This document shows, one piece after another, positions 16,182-27,314 of a stretch of DNA of 64,000 bases. The position numbers were made by a program, and so were the translations under genes. Source of the DNA: Kribbella monticola (lineage in GTDB: Bacteria > Actinomycetota > Actinomycetes > Propionibacteriales > Kribbellaceae); assembly GCF_003261635.1 (NCBI RefSeq), contig NZ_QFXK01000038.1, positions 1 to 64,000 of the forward strand, read 5' to 3'. Position 1 is the first letter of the stretch; each line of letters begins with the position of its first letter. The notes below the pieces were generated by a model that had not been told where the DNA came from, ran no database searches, and worked only from the letters and a program-made list of their open reading frames with translations.

Positions 16182-16892
16182 GTGAGCACGTTGCTTCTGC
16201 TGACGAACGCGCTGCAGGCCTCTACCGAGGTGCTGCCTTCGCTCGCCCTGCTACCCCACCAGATCCGGATCCTGCCGTCCGAGGTCGCTGCCCTCGTGGA
16301 CGCGCCGGACGCGGACGCGGTCCTGCTGGACGCCCGCCGCGACCTGGTCACGGTACGCGGCGTCTCCCGGCTGATCCGGACCACCGGCATCGACGTACCG
16401 CTGTTCCTCGTCGTCACCGAAGGCGGCCTCACCGCGGTGAACGCCGACTGGGGCGCCGACGACGTCCTGCTCGACACGGCCGGCCCGGCCGAGATCGAGG
16501 CACGGCTCCGCCTGGTCATCGGCCGCCTGGCCGCGGCCCGGAACGAGGATCCCGACACCTCGCTGATCCGCAGCGGTGACGTGGTGATCGACGAAGCCTC
16601 GTACACGGCGAAGTTGAACGGGCGCGCGCTGGACCTGACGTACAAGGAGTTCGAGCTGTTCAAGTTCCTCGCGCAGCACCCCGGCCGGGTGTTCACTCGC
16701 GAGCAACTGCTCCAGGAGGTCTGGGGTTACGACTACTTCGGCGGCACCCGCACGGTCGACGTCCACGTCCGGCGCCTCCGCGCAAAGCTCGGCCCCGAGC
16801 ACGAATCCCTTATCGGCACAGTCCGCAACGTCGGCTACCGCTTCGTCATCCCACCCACCACCCAACGCGAAACCGCCGACACCACCGTCTGA
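16182..16892 (+). CDS. glnR: Global nitrogen regulator GlnR (orphan OmpR-type)
   Basis: 236 aa. The N-terminus (LLLLTNALQ, then STEVLP) and the phrase [21 protein letters not shown] are diagnostic of actinobacterial GlnR. This is an atypical receiver without a partner kinase that works as a constitutive dimer held partly by the conserved Asp in the LLDARRDL loop. Residues 130-230 form the winged helix ([20 protein letters not shown], then [16 protein letters not shown]). GlnR activates or represses glutamine synthetase, amtB and other nitrogen genes. The C-terminal tail is short compared with Streptomyces. Start GTG at 16182 with AAGGAGA upstream. Confidence 0.93.
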   Translation: MSTLLLLTNALQASTEVLPSLALLPHQIRILPSEVAALVDAPDADAVLLDARRDLVTVRGVSRLIRTTGIDVPLFLVVTEGGLTAVNADWGADDVLLDTAGPAEIEARLRLVIGRLAAARNEDPDTSLIRSGDVVIDEASYTAKLNGRALDLTYKEFELFKFLAQHPGRVFTREQLLQEVWGYDYFGGTRTVDVHVRRLRAKLGPEHESLIGTVRNVGYRFVIPPTTQRETADTTV

Positions 16893-17279
16893 TCCGCCAC
16901 GCGCCGACAGCCTTCGTACGCACTCCGGCTCTGGGCGCGGGCGCACAACCCGCAAACCGTACTGCGGCCGCGACTCGGTCCGGCTGAGTCAGCCCGATCC
17001 TTCGGACTGGCTCGACCCGGCTGAGTCAGCCGAACCCATCGGACCGGCTCTGAGCGGGGGTGGCGTACCGACGGACAGGACGTACTGGGTTCGAGAGGTG
17101 GTCGCCACGCTCGGCTGGTCTGTGCGCGGCCTGTTTGCGGGCATACCTCCTGTCCGTCGGTACGCCCGGCCTTCCGCGACCACGTCTGCTGGGTGCGGAG
17201 CGACTGGAAAATGGACCTTGGACCAAGGTGTGTTTTTGCTGCTACCGTGCGTATTCGGTCTTTTCACGGAAGGTGACCG
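16893..17279. other. Gene-free region with paired palindromes
   Basis: 387 bp between glnR and a small membrane gene with no supported gene. It contains GGCTGAGTCAGCC twice (16982-16994 and 17019-17031) and a long perfect inverted repeat described separately. Frames across it give unrelated low-quality peptides. Confidence 0.6.
17062..17166. repeat. 19-bp perfect inverted repeat, 67-bp spacer
   Basis: GGCGTACCGACGGACAGGA at 17062-17080 is matched exactly in reverse complement at 17148-17166. The spacer also has GC-rich partial pairings. No transposase or target-site duplication is visible. It could be a structured transcript or a cruciform between glnR and the next gene. Confidence 0.7.
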
Positions 17280-17588
17280 ATGGCGCACGTTGCTCCGACT
17301 TCGCACCGCCGCGCGACCCGCGCATCACATCGCGGCGACCGCACCGCGGACGGGCCGATCCAGACCATGACCTGGCTCGGACTCACGTTCGCACTGATCT
17401 TCGGCCTGGTACTCGTCGGCCGCGCCCACGTCGGCGTTCACGCGGCCGGGGTCACGCTGCTGATCATGCTGGTGCCGCTGACCTTCGCGGTGTTCGGCGC
17501 CGCCCTCCGCCGAGGCCTCGGCTCCGGCAAGGCCGCCCTCTCGACCGCTCTTGCGCTCGCCTTCGTCATCGTCAGGTTCCTGATGTAG
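17280..17588 (+). CDS. Small membrane protein, unknown
   Basis: 102 aa. A basic, polar head of about 28 residues is followed by three hydrophobic segments (WLGLTFALIFGLVLVG, HAAGVTLLIMLVPLTFAVFGA, TALALAFVIVRFLM). GGAAGGTGA before the ATG supports the start. It resembles small DUF3017-like membrane proteins in size and layout, but the match is not firm. Confidence 0.65.
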   Translation: MAHVAPTSHRRATRASHRGDRTADGPIQTMTWLGLTFALIFGLVLVGRAHVGVHAAGVTLLIMLVPLTFAVFGAALRRGLGSGKAALSTALALAFVIVRFLM

Positions 17589-17723
17589 CCACCGGATCAG
17601 CCCGAGACGCCACCCGGCCGCCCATCCCGCTCGAGGTAGAGCGCGACGGGCGGCCGACGTACGGCGTACCGGCGTACCGGCGTACGGTCCAGGCGGAGCT
17701 GATCCGTACGCCGGCGGGTGAGG

Positions 17724-19490
<1,767 letters not shown>

Positions 19491-19609
19491 GTCTTCTCCG
19501 TCGTCGTTTCGATCACCGCTGGTGCGCGGTTCCGGGAAAATTACCCTGCGACGGCGTGCCCGGCCAATGTCTCGACGATGAACTCGACCGGACCTTTTAC
19601 GGTATTGAG

Positions 19610-20545
19610 GTGACACTCGAAGCCGTACCTTCCCCGTTGCCCCCGGCCACCGCCGCCGCCGTCACCGAGCTCGCTCGCTCGGCTGCTCAGAGCGACGGCG
19701 TCAACCCGCTCTCCGAGCACACCTTGCTGCACCTCGACGGCGAGCATCCAGACGACGTTCACGTGCTCGCTTACGCCGGCGATCCCGGTCTGAGCGACCT
19801 CGCCGGGTACGGAGCCCTGGGACCCGACGGATCGGCCGAACTGGTGGTTGCCCCGCAGTACAGGCGTCAGGGCTTCGGTACTTCGCTCTTGCGCATGCTC
19901 CTCGATCACGGGGGTTCCCGGTTGCGGGTGTGGGCCCATGGGCGGCTTCCGGGCGCGGACGAATTGGCCGGCCGGCTGGGGCTCGAGGTTGCGCGGGAGC
20001 TGTATTTCCTCCGGCGACCGAGCGCTCCCGTGGCGGCGGCCGCTTGGCCGACAGGGATTTCGGTGCGGACGTTCGTACCGGGTGAGGACGACGCGGCGTG
20101 GCTTGCCGTGAACGCGGCCGCTTTCGCGCATCACCCCGAGCAGGGCAGCTGGGATCAGTCGGAGCTGAACGACCGGCTACAACAACCGTGGTTCGACCCG
20201 GCGGGGTTCTTTCTCGCTGTGGACGATGCTTCGGGCGAGGTGGCTGGGTTCCACTGGACGAAGGTGCACGAGGACGAGGGCGAGGCGCCGTACGGCGAGG
20301 TGTACGTCGTGGGCGTCGCGCCGTCGTACCAGGGGACGGGTCTCGGGAAGGCGCTGACGCTGGAAGGCATCCGGCATCTGCAGGAGGATCGCGGGCTGGA
20401 TTCGGTGGTGCTTTATGTCGATGGGACCAACACCGCGGCTCACGCTCTGTACACGAAGCTCGGGTTCGAGACTGCGGCTCTGGACGTCCAGTTCGCGCCT
20501 GTGAACGGTGTCACACCGGATTCGTCCCCTCACGTGGCGTCATAA
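19610..20545 (+). CDS. mshD: Mycothiol synthase
   Basis: 311 aa with two GNAT domains: a weak N-terminal one (residues 1-140, [16 protein letters not shown]) and a strong C-terminal one (residues 150-300, [19 protein letters not shown], then [19 protein letters not shown]). This tandem layout with the VDGTN phrase marks MshD, which acetylates Cys-GlcN-Ins to finish mycothiol, the actinobacterial glutathione substitute. Start GTG at 19610, with TACGGT six bases before it and no ribosome site, suggests a leaderless message. Confidence 0.93.
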   Translation: MTLEAVPSPLPPATAAAVTELARSAAQSDGVNPLSEHTLLHLDGEHPDDVHVLAYAGDPGLSDLAGYGALGPDGSAELVVAPQYRRQGFGTSLLRMLLDHGGSRLRVWAHGRLPGADELAGRLGLEVARELYFLRRPSAPVAAAAWPTGISVRTFVPGEDDAAWLAVNAAAFAHHPEQGSWDQSELNDRLQQPWFDPAGFFLAVDDASGEVAGFHWTKVHEDEGEAPYGEVYVVGVAPSYQGTGLGKALTLEGIRHLQEDRGLDSVVLYVDGTNTAAHALYTKLGFETAALDVQFAPVNGVTPDSSPHVAS

Positions 20546-20713
20546 TCCGGCCCACCACCCGTCCCACCACCAACCAGGAGCCGTCCGAGCCACTTACCCC
20601 CCAGCCGGGCGGCTCCTGGCCCTCACGCGGTTATCCACAGCTGCACCTTTTCCCATCACCCTCCGCACCCACGCCCGGTTACGATCGTGGTCGACTACGG
20701 AGAGGTGACAAGC

Positions 20714-21331
20714 GTGACTACCCGCAACAGGCCCGCATTCCCCGCCTACCTGACCCTGGCCTGCCTCTGCGTCGCGCTCCTGACCGGGTGTACGCAGAAA
20801 AGCCCAGAGGCCGGTCGGCCGGATACGACACTGTCCCAACCGTCCGAAGCGACCAGCACGCCATCAGGTCCCAGCGAGACACCTACGTCACCCACCAACT
20901 CAGTCGCTCCGCCCGAGCGACCGACCACGGCATCCGGCTCCAGCCTCGCAGCTGGGGAAGCCTTCATCGGCTACTACGTCGAACTTCTCAACTACTCGTA
21001 CATCACCGGAGATCCATCAGCATTTTTGACCGAGAGCGACAAGGGTTGTCTCGGCTGCAAAGCTCTCGCCGACTATGCAAGAAAGACCAATGCCAAGAAT
21101 GGAGGGCTGAAGGGCGATTTCAAGGACCAACTCGTCGCCGTCAAAGAGATCTACCGCGGTAAGTCGGGCCGCCTTGGCGGATCCGCCACGATCAAGACTG
21201 GAACGTATCAGGAACGCCCGACGCCTGGGGCATCTCCGATAGCACAACCGGGAAGCACAGGCACGATGGAGTTCACCCTCTCGCCGTCGGCAGGGAATTG
21301 GGTGATGTACGAGATGCAGATCGACCAATGA
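20714..21331 (+). CDS. DUF6318 family lipoprotein
   Basis: 205 aa. Lipobox LLTGC at about residue 21, then a Ser/Thr/Pro-rich linker (residues 28-70), then a compact domain with FIGYYVELLNYSYITGDPSA and the CLGC pair typical of DUF6318. The chosen GTG at 20714 has GGAGAGG eight bases upstream; an in-frame GTG at 20687 lacks one. The stop overlaps the next start. Role unknown, exported and lipid-anchored. Confidence 0.85.
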   Translation: MTTRNRPAFPAYLTLACLCVALLTGCTQKSPEAGRPDTTLSQPSEATSTPSGPSETPTSPTNSVAPPERPTTASGSSLAAGEAFIGYYVELLNYSYITGDPSAFLTESDKGCLGCKALADYARKTNAKNGGLKGDFKDQLVAVKEIYRGKSGRLGGSATIKTGTYQERPTPGASPIAQPGSTGTMEFTLSPSAGNWVMYEMQIDQ

Positions 21332-22245
21332 ATTACCACAAGTGGTGGAGCTCGTTGGTGCTTTCGGCTACCGCCACTGTCACCTGCTGGCTGCTGCTAG
21401 CCTCAGCCGGAACCCTCGCCGCTGCTGCCGAGACATCTCTAAGCGCCGCGACCTATACAAAGCCCAAGCCTCCACCCAAAACTCATGTCGAGAAGCGGCG
21501 ATGGGGTTTGACGGTCGACGCGAGGCAGAGCAGTCGCCTCCATGAGGCGACGGAACCCAATCCCAAGTCCCAACGATCGACGACTTCTGGCACCGGAAGA
21601 AATCGGCCCTCATCCCGCAGAGCCACCCCTGCTTCCGATGCAGAAAGACAACCCTTCCGGTTGAATCTGGGGATTTGTGGGCGGATGGGTACTGATGGGA
21701 CCGTGCCGGGGCCTACCAGGTGTCAGCCGTTTACGCCGGATCGGCGGGATGTGCCGCCGCCTCCGGGTGGGGTGGTGCGGCGGTTGCCTCGGCCGGAGGA
21801 TGTTACTTGGGAGCAGATATTGGCGCAATACAAGAATGTTTTGTTTCCGGGGCTTGGGGTGAAGGTTCAGCCGGTAGGGCGGACACTTGTTAACCTCGAC
21901 ACTATTGTTTATACGGATGAGAGCAAGGTGTCCGTGAAGACTGTTGATTTGTTGGGGTTTGCGGTGGTGGTGGAGGCTACGCCGGTTAGTTATACGTGGG
22001 ATTTTGGGGATGGGGTGGTGGTGACGACTACTACGCCGGGGAAGGCGTATCCGGCTAAGGAGATTACGCATAAGTATATGAAGCGGGGCAGTGTGAAGGT
22101 GACGTTGACTACTAATTACGCGGCGCGGTATGACGTGGCCGGCACGGGGTGGCAGTACGTGGATGGGACTGTGCCGATCGCTGGGCCGGCGACTGCGTTG
22201 CTTGTTCGGGAAGCGGTGCCTGTGTTGGTGGATCCGCAGCGCTGA
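21328..22245 (+). CDS. Exported PKD-domain protein
   Basis: 305 aa. ATG at 21328 overlaps the DUF6318 stop. A signal or anchor helix (SLVLSATATVTCWLLLASAGTL) is followed by a basic, disordered stretch (residues 50-120) and a PKD-like beta domain at about 195-275 (VSYTWDFGDGVVV, THKYMKRGSVKVTLTT). The DNA for residues 150-270 uses many TTG, GTT, TAT, GAT, GGG and ACT codons, unlike its neighbours. PKD folds usually mediate contacts on the cell surface. Paired with the DUF6318 lipoprotein. It ends four bases from the convergent esterase. Confidence 0.8.
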   Translation: MNYHKWWSSLVLSATATVTCWLLLASAGTLAAAAETSLSAATYTKPKPPPKTHVEKRRWGLTVDARQSSRLHEATEPNPKSQRSTTSGTGRNRPSSRRATPASDAERQPFRLNLGICGRMGTDGTVPGPTRCQPFTPDRRDVPPPPGGVVRRLPRPEDVTWEQILAQYKNVLFPGLGVKVQPVGRTLVNLDTIVYTDESKVSVKTVDLLGFAVVVEATPVSYTWDFGDGVVVTTTTPGKAYPAKEITHKYMKRGSVKVTLTTNYAARYDVAGTGWQYVDGTVPIAGPATALLVREAVPVLVDPQR

Positions 22246-22249
22246 AGGG

Positions 22250-23302
22250 TCAGAAGAGCGCTTCGCGGAGGCGGGTTGCGATGCGGAGTTGGGCGGCTCG
22301 GGTTTCGCCGCCCAGGGCGAGGATGTTGGCGAAGCCGTGGATCATGCCCGGTTCGCAGATGTGGGTCACCTCGACGCCTGCGTCCCTCAGGAGGGCGGCG
22401 TATTCGTTGCCTTCGTCGCGGAGGGGGTCGAAGCCGGCGGTGACGATGTGGGCCGGGGGCAGGCCCGACAGGTCCTTGGTGAAGATCGGGGAGACGAGCG
22501 GGTTCGAGCGCACAGCGGGATCCGGGGTGTAGTGCTCGCGGTACCAGATGATGTCTTCTTCGGTCAGGTAGAAGCCCTCGCCGAAGAGATCCCGGCTGGG
22601 GCGGCGGCCGACCATGTCGACCGACGGGTAGAGCAGCAACTGGAGTGCGGGCGACGGCAGACCGCGTAGTACGCACTGCTGGGCGACCACTGCGGCAAGG
22701 TTGCCTCCGGCACTGTCTCCACCGACGGCGACCAGAGAAGGGTCCGCGCCCAGGTCTTCAGCGTGCTCGACGGCCCAGCTGAAGGCTGCGATGGCGTCTT
22801 CGGCCGCGACCGGCGCTTCTGCCTCAGGCGCGAGGCGGTAGTCCACCGCCAGCACCCCGATCGAGGCTTCCGCGGCGAGATCGCGGCAGTAGGCGTCATG
22901 GCTGTCGAGATCGCCGACGACCCAGCCGCCGCCGTGGAAGAACACGAGCAGCCCGCGACCCGCAGTACGGGGTACGTAGAGGCGGGCGCCGAGTTGGCCG
23001 TCGGCGCCGCGGACGGTGAGTTCGGTCACGCGCTGTAGGTCGCGGGGGTGCCCGGCGACCAGTTTGGCCATCGTCACCACGTTCGACCGGGCGCTCGCGA
23101 CCGACTTGCGGCCCGACGGGAGCAGGTTTTCCAGCCGCATCAGGACCTGGAGATCCGGGTCGAGGACGTTGCCGTCGATCTGGATCGGGGCGCCCGCCAG
23201 GCGGCGCCGGAGCGCCTCCGGCAGTACGGTCACCGGCTTCAGGGCGTTGCCCTGCACCGTGCCCAGCGCGGTTCGCAGCAGGGTGTCCACTCGTCGGTTC
23301 AC
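22250..23302 (-). CDS. Alpha/beta hydrolase, hormone-sensitive lipase family
   Basis: 350 aa if the GTG at 23302 is used (TAGCGT lies eight bases before it). The frame extends further upstream but would cross the ppk start. Family motifs are intact: oxyanion HGGGWVVGD, nucleophile in [11 protein letters not shown], Asp in FDPLRDEG and His in EPGMIHGF. Residues 1-100 form the cap region. Such enzymes cleave short-to-medium acyl esters; some process lipids or drugs. Substrate unknown. Divergent from ppk. Confidence 0.9.
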   Translation of the reverse strand: MNRRVDTLLRTALGTVQGNALKPVTVLPEALRRRLAGAPIQIDGNVLDPDLQVLMRLENLLPSGRKSVASARSNVVTMAKLVAGHPRDLQRVTELTVRGADGQLGARLYVPRTAGRGLLVFFHGGGWVVGDLDSHDAYCRDLAAEASIGVLAVDYRLAPEAEAPVAAEDAIAAFSWAVEHAEDLGADPSLVAVGGDSAGGNLAAVVAQQCVLRGLPSPALQLLLYPSVDMVGRRPSRDLFGEGFYLTEEDIIWYREHYTPDPAVRSNPLVSPIFTKDLSGLPPAHIVTAGFDPLRDEGNEYAALLRDAGVEVTHICEPGMIHGFANILALGGETRAAQLRIATRLREALF

Positions 23303-23369
23303 AAGGAAGGACGCTAGCAACAACCCCCGGCTCGCCGCCTGCGCAACCTGCTGTTCACCCGGGGATGCG

Positions 23370-25532
23370 ATGCTGGACGACGTGGCTGGAGACTTGTTGG
23401 CGTCGCACAACCGGGAGTACGACGTCGAGCCCCCGTACGACATCGCGGAGGCCGGCGATCTGCCGCCGGACCGGTTCTCGGACCGGGAGCTGAGCTGGCT
23501 CGCGTTCAATCAGCGGGTGCTGGAGCTGGCCGAGGACGAGCGCGTGCCGCTGCTCGAGCGGGCCAAGTTCCTGGCGATCTTCGCGAACAACCTGGACGAG
23601 TTCTACATGGTCCGGATCGCGGGGCTGAAGCGCCGGATCGCGGCCGGCGTCGCGGTCAGGGCGGCGAGCGGGCTGTTGCCGCGTGAAGTGCTCGACCGCA
23701 GCCTGACCCGGAGCCGGGAGCTGATGGACCGGCAGGCGGAGACCTGGCGGAAGATCGTGCAGCCGGCGCTGACCGAGCAAGGCATCGAGATTCTCCGCTG
23801 GGACGAGCTGGACACCGCCGAGCGGGAAGGGATGACGACGTTCTTCAAGGACCGGGTCTTCCCGGTGCTGACTCCGCTGGCCGTCGACCCGTCGCACCCG
23901 TTCCCCTACATCTCCGGCCTGTCGCTCAACCTGGCCGTCGTGGTCCGCAATCCCGACTCCGGTGGCGAGCACTTCGCCCGGGTCAAGGTGCCACCGTTGC
24001 TGCCCCGGTTCGTCCGGGTGGCCGACGACCGGTTCGTGCCGCTCGAGGACGTGATCGCCGTCCACCTCGGCCAGCTGTTCCCCGGCATGGAGGTGACCCA
24101 GGTCCACACCTTCCGGGTCACCCGCAACGAGGACCTGGAGGTCGAGGAGGACGACGCCGAGAACCTGCTCGCCGCGCTGGAGAAGGAGCTGCTGCGGCGC
24201 AAGTTCGGTCCCCCGGTCCGGCTCGAGGTCGAAGAGTCGATCGAGCCGCAGGTCCTCAATCTGCTGGTGTCCGAGCTGGGCGTCACCGAGGCCGAGGTAT
24301 TCAAGCTGCCCGGTCCGCTCGACCTGCGCGGGTTGTTCGCGATCGCGGCGCTGGACCGGGCCGAGCTGAAGTACCCGGCCTTCGTACCGTCGACCCACCC
24401 GCACCTCGCCGAGGTGGAGACCTCCAACCCGGCCGACCTGTTCCACGCGCTCAAGCAACGCGACGTACTCGTGCACCATCCGTACGACTCGTTCTCCACG
24501 AGCGTGCAGCGGTTCATCGAGCAGGCCGCGGCCGACCCGCACGTGCTGGCGATCAAGCAGACGCTCTACCGCACGAGCGGTGACTCCCCGATCGTGGACG
24601 CGCTGATCGACGCCGCCGAGGCCGGCAAGCAGGTGCTGGTGCTGGTCGAGATCCAGGCGCGCTTCGACGAGCAAGCGAACATCAAGTGGGCCCGTCAGCT
24701 GGAGCACGCCGGGTGCCACGTCGTGTACGGCGTGATCGGGCTCAAGACGCACTGCAAGCTCTCAATGGTTGTCCGCGAGGAACCCGACGGCCTGCGGCGC
24801 TACGTCCACATCGGCACGGGGAACTACCACCCGAAGACCGCACGGCTCTATGAGGACCTCGGGCTGCTGACCAGCGACAGAGTGGTCACCGAGGACGTCG
24901 GGCATCTGTTCAACCACCTGTCCGGCTTCGGTCGCAGCAGCGGCTACCGGAGGCTGCTGGTCGCACCGCAGTCCGTACGCCGTGGTCTGCTCGAGCGGAT
25001 CGAGCGAGAGGTCCAGCACCACCTCGCTGGTCGCCCGGCACGGGTAAGGATCAAGGTGAACAGCCTGGTCGACGAGGCTCTGTCCGACGCGCTGTACCGC
25101 GCATCGCAGGCCGGCGTACCTGTTGACCTCTGGATCAGGGGCATCTGCACGATCCGGCCCGGCGTCCCAGGGATGTCCGACAACATTCGAGTCCGCAGCA
25201 TTCTTGGCCGGTTCCTCGAGCACAGCCGGGTGTTCTGGTTCGAGAACGGCGGTGAGCCGGAAGTCTGGATCGGCTCGGCCGACCTCATGCACCGCAACCT
25301 GGACCGCCGGGTCGAGGTGCTTGTCCAGCTCAAGGAGGCCGACCACGTGACCGAGCTGGGCGACCTGTTCGACATGGGCTTCGACGAAGGCACCGGGTCG
25401 TGGTGGCTGCAGCCCGACGACACCTGGCAGGCCCGGCTGACCGGTCCGGACGGCGAGCCGCTGCGCGATCTGCAAGAACGTCTGATCGCGACTCGGGGGC
25501 GCCGCCGTCTCCCGACGGATCCGACTCCGTAG
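23370..25532 (+). CDS. ppk: Polyphosphate kinase 1
   Basis: 720 aa, full length. It makes polyphosphate from ATP reversibly. The N-terminal domain has [18 protein letters not shown] and the [19 protein letters not shown] helix. The head domain has [15 protein letters not shown]. The catalytic phosphohistidine is His487 in [17 protein letters not shown]; the second conserved His is His641 in [13 protein letters not shown] at 23370 begins MLDDVAGD, matching the actinobacterial start. mutT1 follows after 10 bp, an arrangement known in mycobacteria. Confidence 0.97.
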   Translation: MLDDVAGDLLASHNREYDVEPPYDIAEAGDLPPDRFSDRELSWLAFNQRVLELAEDERVPLLERAKFLAIFANNLDEFYMVRIAGLKRRIAAGVAVRAASGLLPREVLDRSLTRSRELMDRQAETWRKIVQPALTEQGIEILRWDELDTAEREGMTTFFKDRVFPVLTPLAVDPSHPFPYISGLSLNLAVVVRNPDSGGEHFARVKVPPLLPRFVRVADDRFVPLEDVIAVHLGQLFPGMEVTQVHTFRVTRNEDLEVEEDDAENLLAALEKELLRRKFGPPVRLEVEESIEPQVLNLLVSELGVTEAEVFKLPGPLDLRGLFAIAALDRAELKYPAFVPSTHPHLAEVETSNPADLFHALKQRDVLVHHPYDSFSTSVQRFIEQAAADPHVLAIKQTLYRTSGDSPIVDALIDAAEAGKQVLVLVEIQARFDEQANIKWARQLEHAGCHVVYGVIGLKTHCKLSMVVREEPDGLRRYVHIGTGNYHPKTARLYEDLGLLTSDRVVTEDVGHLFNHLSGFGRSSGYRRLLVAPQSVRRGLLERIEREVQHHLAGRPARVRIKVNSLVDEALSDALYRASQAGVPVDLWIRGICTIRPGVPGMSDNIRVRSILGRFLEHSRVFWFENGGEPEVWIGSADLMHRNLDRRVEVLVQLKEADHVTELGDLFDMGFDEGTGSWWLQPDDTWQARLTGPDGEPLRDLQERLIATRGRRRLPTDPTP

Positions 25533-25542
25533 GGTTGAGACC

Positions 25543-26421
25543 GTGAGTACGGCGACAGTGATCGCCGCGGGTGGCGTGGTCTGGCGGGAGCACCGCGGCG
25601 AGCGCCAGGTCCTGCTGGTGCATCGCCCCCGGTACGACGACTGGTCTCTCCCGAAGGGGAAGCTGGTCGCCGGCGAGCACGTGCTGGTGGCCGCGCGCCG
25701 CGAGATCGAAGAGGAGACCGGTCAGCGGGTGATCCTCGGTCCGCCGCTCGGCGTCCAGCGGTACGACGTACGCAAGAACGGCGCGTCCGTGCCGAAGCTG
25801 GTGCACTACTGGTCCGCCGCCGTGGACGGCAAGTCGCGCGAGTTCAGTCCGAACGACGAGGTCGACAAGCTCGACTGGCTCGGCCCGGACGAGGCCCGCG
25901 ACCGACTCAGCTATCCCCGCGACGTCGACATCCTCGATCTGCTCGACGGCACCGCGAAGGTCACCTCGTCGCTGGTGGTCGTCCGGCATGCGGAGGCGGT
26001 GAAGCGCAAGGACTGGGACGGCAAGGACACCGACCGGCCGCTCACCAGGGACGGGCAGGCGACGGCCGAGCGGCTGGTCGCAGTACTGGCTGCTCTTGGT
26101 GTCGATCGGGTGCTGAGTAGCGATGCGGAGCGGTGCGCGACCACAGTGGCGCCGTACGCGCAGGAGATCGGTAAGAAGGTCCACCTGCATCCAGAGATCT
26201 CTGAGCTCGGCTACGAAGCTCATCCGAAGGCGATGCGCGGGCTGGGCGACAAGGCGTGGCGCAAGGGCAAGGTGACGGCGATCTGCTCGCACCGGCCGGT
26301 GTTGCCCGCGCTGGCTCGGGAGTTGGGACTGCCCGTCGGCAAGTACGCGCCGGGCGCTTTCGTCGTCGCCCACAGGCTGGCCGGCGGCCGGATCGTCCAC
26401 GAACGATTCGGCGCGCCCTGA
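25543..26421 (+). CDS. mutT1: MutT1-type Nudix hydrolase fused to histidine phosphatase
   Basis: 292 aa. Residues 1-140 are a Nudix domain with the GX5EX7REUXEEXGU box (GKLVAGEHVLVAARREIEEE, then TGQ). Residues 145-290 are a phosphoglycerate-mutase-like domain with the RHA triad start (LVVVRHAEAV) and ICSHRPVLPALA. The mycobacterial homologue degrades 8-oxo-GTP and dinucleoside polyphosphates. GTG at 25543 is preceded by TAGGGT at a 7-base spacing, so it may be transcribed leaderless as well as from ppk. Confidence 0.94.
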   Translation: MSTATVIAAGGVVWREHRGERQVLLVHRPRYDDWSLPKGKLVAGEHVLVAARREIEEETGQRVILGPPLGVQRYDVRKNGASVPKLVHYWSAAVDGKSREFSPNDEVDKLDWLGPDEARDRLSYPRDVDILDLLDGTAKVTSSLVVVRHAEAVKRKDWDGKDTDRPLTRDGQATAERLVAVLAALGVDRVLSSDAERCATTVAPYAQEIGKKVHLHPEISELGYEAHPKAMRGLGDKAWRKGKVTAICSHRPVLPALARELGLPVGKYAPGAFVVAHRLAGGRIVHERFGAP

Positions 26422-26583
26422 TCGGCTGCCGTCGGCAACAGTTGGTGACAACATGTTTACGTCAAGAGACTGTCTCCACGGGGCGGTGGCCGGAGTTACC
26501 CGAGAACCAGCGGGTATCTTCCTATCGAGGCTGCATTAGGGGCGCCCGACCGGCGCCGGCTCACGGAGAGGTTCGGGCGCACC

Positions 26584-27057
26584 ATGACCAAGATGCGAGA
26601 ACTCACCCTGATCGGGATCCGGATGGAATCGCCGAACCGGGCGCCTGTGATGATGCTGCGTGAGACCGAGGGCTACCGCTACCTGCCGATCTCGATCGGC
26701 TCGGTCGAGGCGACCGCGATCGCGTACGAGGAGCAGGGCCTGCGCCCGTCCCGGCCGTTGACCCACGACCTGATGCGCGACCTGATCGAAGCCTTCGGCG
26801 TCCACATCGAAGCCGTCGAGATCGTCGAACTGCGCGACGCCGTCTTCTACGCCGAACTCGTCCTCGGCAACGGCGCCCGCGTCTCCGCCCGCCCCAGCGA
26901 CTCCGTCGCCCTGGCCGTCCGGCTCGGTACGCCGATCCGCTGCACCGAACAGGTCCTGCTCGAAGCCGGCGTGGCCACCCCGGAAGAAGAGCAGGCCGAG
27001 CTCGAACGCTTCCGCCAGTTCCTCGACGGCGTCGCCCCGGAAGACTTCTCCAGCTGA
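26584..27057 (+). CDS. Bifunctional nuclease (BFN, DUF151) family protein
   Basis: 157 aa. Starts MTKMRELTLIGIR; the DUF151 core includes RYLPISIGSVEATAIA, RPLTHDLMRDLIEAFG and ARPSDSVALAVR, whose Ser-Asp pair is conserved. The acidic tail (residues 130-157) is common in actinobacterial members. Plant homologues show DNase/RNase activity; the bacterial role is not settled. GGAGAGG precedes the ATG. It is usually found near MerR-type regulators; none is present here. Confidence 0.92.
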   Translation: MTKMRELTLIGIRMESPNRAPVMMLRETEGYRYLPISIGSVEATAIAYEEQGLRPSRPLTHDLMRDLIEAFGVHIEAVEIVELRDAVFYAELVLGNGARVSARPSDSVALAVRLGTPIRCTEQVLLEAGVATPEEEQAELERFRQFLDGVAPEDFSS

Positions 27058-27059
27058 TC

Positions 27060-27084
27060 GGAGTACGCCGGTACGTCGTACTCC
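27060..27084. terminator. Hairpin after the bifunctional nuclease gene
   Basis: GGAGTACG (27060-27067) pairs with CGTACTCC (27077-27084) over nine bases, immediately after the stop. Confidence 0.5.
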
Positions 27085-27157
27085 GCGTGCATAGAGACGG
27101 CCTCGGACTGTGACGAACGAGCGCTCGAAATCACGCAGAGTCACGGGTCTTAACTCA

Positions 27158-27286
27158 GTTCACCTGATGGCCGCCTGGTGGCATGCCGGTCGTCGCGAAA
27201 GTTAGCTGAACCGTTCACCACTCGTTCATCCGCGACCGCCCGCCCGGTCACTTGGTCTCCCTACCTTTTGTGGAAGTTCACCAAGT
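27158..27286 (+). promoter_or_regulatory. PHO box cluster upstream of pstS
   Basis: Two adjoining 11-bp direct repeats, GTTCACCACTC (27213-27223) and GTTCATCCGCG (27224-27234), match the actinobacterial PhoP box. Further GTTCACC words are at 27158-27164 and 27276-27282. Induction of the pst operon by PhoR-PhoP under phosphate limitation is the natural reading. Confidence 0.8.
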
Positions 27287-27314
27287 CTGATTCCCGCAGA
27301 AGGGCAACACTCTC

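Noticed and set aside
17062-17166. Insertion sequence or MITE
   Set aside because: No transposase, no target duplication and only one copy seen; kept as an inverted repeat.
23355-24752. 465-aa minus-strand frame
   Set aside because: Antisense of ppk, whose motifs are unmistakable.
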